In this document: one piece after another, positions 62,195-64,000 of the stretch | Layout of the letters: every line of letters starts with the position of its first letter | Position numbering within the stretch: the stretch's first letter is position 1 | Source of the DNA: Roseiarcus sp963813555 | Lineage (GTDB): Bacteria > Pseudomonadota > Alphaproteobacteria > Rhizobiales > Beijerinckiaceae | Reading direction: 5' to 3' | Length of the DNA stretch: 64,000 nucleotides | Assembly: GCA_963813555.1 (NCBI GenBank) | Contig: CAWEZX010000007.1 | Span: 310,001-374,000, forward strand | The notes under the pieces: model-generated | Database searches by the model: none | The model's input: the letters and a program-made list of their open reading frames with translations, nothing else | Told to the model about the DNA's origin: nothing | Program-made: the position numbers and the translations under genes

Positions 62195-63145
62195 TCAGCG
62201 GATGCCTTTCGCCGATAACTGCACGACCTGCGCCGCCTTGTCCTTAGTGATCAGGTTCGGACCCGAGGCGACGTTGCTGGCCGGGATCAGCCCATATTTG
62301 GCGTAATTGGCCAGGAACACCACCGGCAGATAGCCTTGCAGGAACTGCTGCTGGTCGATCGCGAACGCGGCTTCTCCGGCGGCGACCGCCTTCAGGAAGT
62401 CGGCCGAGAGATCGAAGGTCGCGACATTGATCTTGCCGACCTTGCCCGAGTCCTTGACCGCCGCGAGAGACGGCTCGCCGGCCGTTCCCGCACCGAGGGC
62501 GAGGATCGTATCGACCTCGGGGTTCGACGACAGCGCCGCTTTGACTTTGGCGCGAACCTCGGAGGGTTCGTTTGACACGGGGAGAACCGTCACTTTGCCG
62601 CCGAAGCCTTCGCTGAAGCCTTTGCAGCGCAGATCGAGCGCCACGTTTCCGACTTCCTGGTTGACGCATAGCGCGACTTTGCCGCCCATCTCCTTGAGTT
62701 TTTCGCCCGCGGCCTTTCCCGCGGTCTCCTCATCCTGGCCGACATGCAGCAATGCGCCGAGCGATTTCGAGACATCCGATCCAGAATTCATCGAGATGAC
62801 TGGGATGCCGGCGGCGACCGCCTTCTTGATCGAGGGGCCGAGCGCCGAGGCGTCCGGAATGGAGACAACCAGGCCCGACGGCTTCTGGTTGACGGCCGCG
62901 TCGATCAGCTGAGACATCGCCACCATGTCGAACGTCTCGGGAGCGCGGTAGTCGACCGAGACCCCGGTGTCCTTCGCGCCTGCGATGACGCCGTTCTTGA
63001 CCACGGACCAGAACGGATCGTTGGCCTGGCCGTGACTAACGACGATGATGTGGATGCCCTCGGCAGCGGTCGCGGGCGCCGCGAAGGCTGCAGCGACGAT
63101 GAATGTCGCCGCCGCCGCGATGGTCGTTTTGATCAAGCGTTTCAT
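62195..63145 (-). CDS. Sugar/polyol ABC transporter periplasmic binding protein
   Basis: A 316-residue periplasmic-binding protein of the ribose/LacI type (Peripla_BP_4). The signal peptide MKRLIKTTIAAAATFIVAAA ends at AFAAPATAA. The domain starts IHIIVVSHGQANDPFWSVVK, with IPVISMNSGSDVSKSLGALL, HVGQDEETAGKAAGEKLKEM, ILALGAGTAGEPSLAAVKDS and AIDQQQFLQGYLPVVFLANY. It is the first gene of the transporter operon. The ligand cannot be read, but the GGAA-N6-TTCC operator upstream hints at inositol or a related polyol. Confidence 0.93.
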   Translation of the reverse strand: MKRLIKTTIAAAATFIVAAAFAAPATAAEGIHIIVVSHGQANDPFWSVVKNGVIAGAKDTGVSVDYRAPETFDMVAMSQLIDAAVNQKPSGLVVSIPDASALGPSIKKAVAAGIPVISMNSGSDVSKSLGALLHVGQDEETAGKAAGEKLKEMGGKVALCVNQEVGNVALDLRCKGFSEGFGGKVTVLPVSNEPSEVRAKVKAALSSNPEVDTILALGAGTAGEPSLAAVKDSGKVGKINVATFDLSADFLKAVAAGEAAFAIDQQQFLQGYLPVVFLANYAKYGLIPASNVASGPNLITKDKAAQVVQLSAKGIR

Positions 63146-63789
63146 GCGATTCCCTCCTTCATGGGCGACATTGCCCGCGCAAGGCGTGAGGCGGCACGTT
63201 CGATCGGCCTCGCGACTTGAACTGGTGAGCGGCTATTTCGCGGACGGTTTCCGGCCGCCCTGGACTGCCGATGAGAAAAATCGTTCTGAGGTGTCGGATT
63301 GGCGCGCAACGGCATCCGGCCGCGAGCCGTTCATCCGCGAAGCGGCCAAGTGGGCGCCGTCGACAGCCCCGACGTCGACCTTGGCCGCCAATACCGCATG
63401 CAAACGCGTCAAACGGACGAACAGCGCTTCCTTGCGGCGAACGAGGGGTGTGCGGAGCGGGCCGCCCGTTCGCGTTCAGGATCGGTCTCAACCCTGTTCC
63501 TCCCATAGTGCGCCCCGCGCCCGGATCGGACCGTCGCGGACTCGGATGCGCTCAGGATGCAGCGCCTTCGGACGGGTGCAAGGCCCAGCAGGCATCCGCG
63601 ATCCGTGTAACAAACATTCCAAAAAAAATCAAGTGTGGAATAATCATTCCAAAAAGGATGAGCGCGGAGGGTGAAAGGGACGTCTGAAAACCCGGCTGGC
63701 GGCCGTAAGATAGAAACTGAACGCGGGAGATTGAGCCGCCGATGGGTTGCCGATAGGCTTCCCGTTGGCATTGCGGGAGGAGGAGACGA
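63146..63789. other. Divergent promoter gap, no gene seen
   Basis: The 644 bases between the transporter operon (minus) and the desaturase gene (plus) hold no credible gene on either strand; the open frames are arginine- and proline-rich. An AT-rich segment at 63605-63660 contains the operator-like half-sites described separately. No regulator gene is present in the gap. Confidence 0.6.
63617..63650. promoter_or_regulatory. GGAA-N6-TTCC operator (IolR/RpiR-type) with an extra half-site
   Basis: GGAA-TAATCA-TTCC (63637-63650), in the wider TGGAATAATCATTCCA, is preceded by another TTCC half-site at 63617-63620. GGAA-N6-TTCC is the motif known for the RpiR-family inositol regulator IolR in rhizobia. 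It lies in the divergent gap, about 140 bases before the desaturase gene and 470 bases before the binding-protein gene. It suggests regulation of one or both by such a repressor. Confidence 0.5.
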
Positions 63790-64000
63790 ATGTCAGCCGC
63801 GATCACCCGGGATTACAGCCTCATCGGTCCGGAAGCCGAAAAGGCGGTCGCGGCGGGACTCGCATCGGCGAAATGGTACGCGCCGCCGATCACGCGCGCC
63901 GAGCTCAAGGAGCTGATGCGTCGCGACGATGGCCCGGCGATCCGAGATACGCTCATCTGGTTCGCGGCGCTCATCGTCTCGGGCGGGCTGGGCGCATGGT
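63790..64000 (+). CDS. Fatty acid desaturase family protein, N-terminal fragment
   Basis: The first 70 codons of a gene that runs off the right edge. The start MSAAITRDYSLIGPEAEKAV has a strong ribosome site (GGGAGGAGACGA). It is followed by GLASAKWYAPPITRAELKEL, DDGPAIRDTLIWFAALIVSG and GGLGAW, the start of a first membrane helix. This resembles the N-terminus of di-iron fatty acid desaturase-like proteins that are often found beside CUT2 transporter genes in Rhizobiales. The histidine boxes lie outside the window, so the call rests on the N-terminus only. Confidence 0.65.
   Translation, partial: MSAAITRDYSLIGPEAEKAVAAGLASAKWYAPPITRAELKELMRRDDGPAIRDTLIWFAALIVSGGLGAW

Overview
The window is high-GC DNA from an alphaproteobacterium, most likely of the order Hyphomicrobiales (Rhizobiales). 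The evidence is the gene order ftsQ-ftsA-ftsZ-lpxC-bamD-recN and murA-DUF2948-hisD-UPF0262, a split b/b' ATP synthase stalk, a heterotetrameric sarcosine oxidase, and exact CtrA-type TTAA-N7-TTAA boxes. I cannot name the genus; Beijerinckiaceae-like is only a guess.

Layout. (1) 1-11.7 kb, minus strand: the division and envelope cluster ftsQAZ-lpxC-bamD-recN, joined through a small ORF to murA-DUF2948-hisD-UPF0262. (2) 11.7-13.4 kb: a regulatory gap with two tandem CtrA boxes, then a thioredoxin-fold/2OG-oxygenase fusion gene. (3) 13.4-21.7 kb, minus strand: a glycolate operon gcl-(hyi remnant)-glxR-glycerate kinase-glcD-glcE-glcF, with a divergent IclR-family regulator and TGGAA/TTCCA operator half-sites between them. 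GlcDEF would oxidise glycolate to glyoxylate, Gcl would condense two glyoxylates to tartronate semialdehyde, GlxR would reduce this to glycerate, and the kinase would feed glycolysis. (4) 22.9-29.3 kb: zwf, an FMN hydroxy-acid oxidase, a tyrosine phosphatase, a universal stress protein, a flavin monooxygenase and a small secreted protein, most of them frameshifted. (5) 29.7-36.5 kb: sarcosine oxidase soxBDAG overlapping an ECF sigma factor gene, followed by a Gfa/CENP-V-fold protein. (6) 36.5-41.7 kb: dehydrogenases, a methyltransferase-like membrane protein, an IS256 scrap, RNase T2 and a secreted protein. (7) 41.8-47.1 kb: the F0 genes atpI-B-E-F'-F, a DUF1345 membrane protein and hisS. (8) 47.2-57.5 kb: an insertion-sequence scrapyard with IS5-, IS630-, IS1595- and IS110-type pieces, one nested insertion and a TA-separated tandem array. 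(9) 57.5-64 kb: a stand-alone RAM-domain protein, a secreted protein, a nitroreductase, a flavin reductase, a sugar/polyol ABC transporter and the start of a fatty acid desaturase gene.

Reading caution. Single-base frameshifts occur about every 3 kb, and they hit genes that cannot easily be dispensable (ftsZ, bamD, atpF, probably atpB). I therefore read many broken genes (glcE, gcl, zwf, the monooxygenase, RNase T2) as probably intact in the organism and damaged by base-level assembly error. The hyi deletion and the insertion-sequence rearrangements are larger and are not explained that way. I found no convincing wholly new system. The most interesting points are the exact tandem CtrA boxes, the sigma-factor gene overlapping the sarcosine oxidase operon, the covarying palindromic repeat family and the fully resolvable nested IS array.
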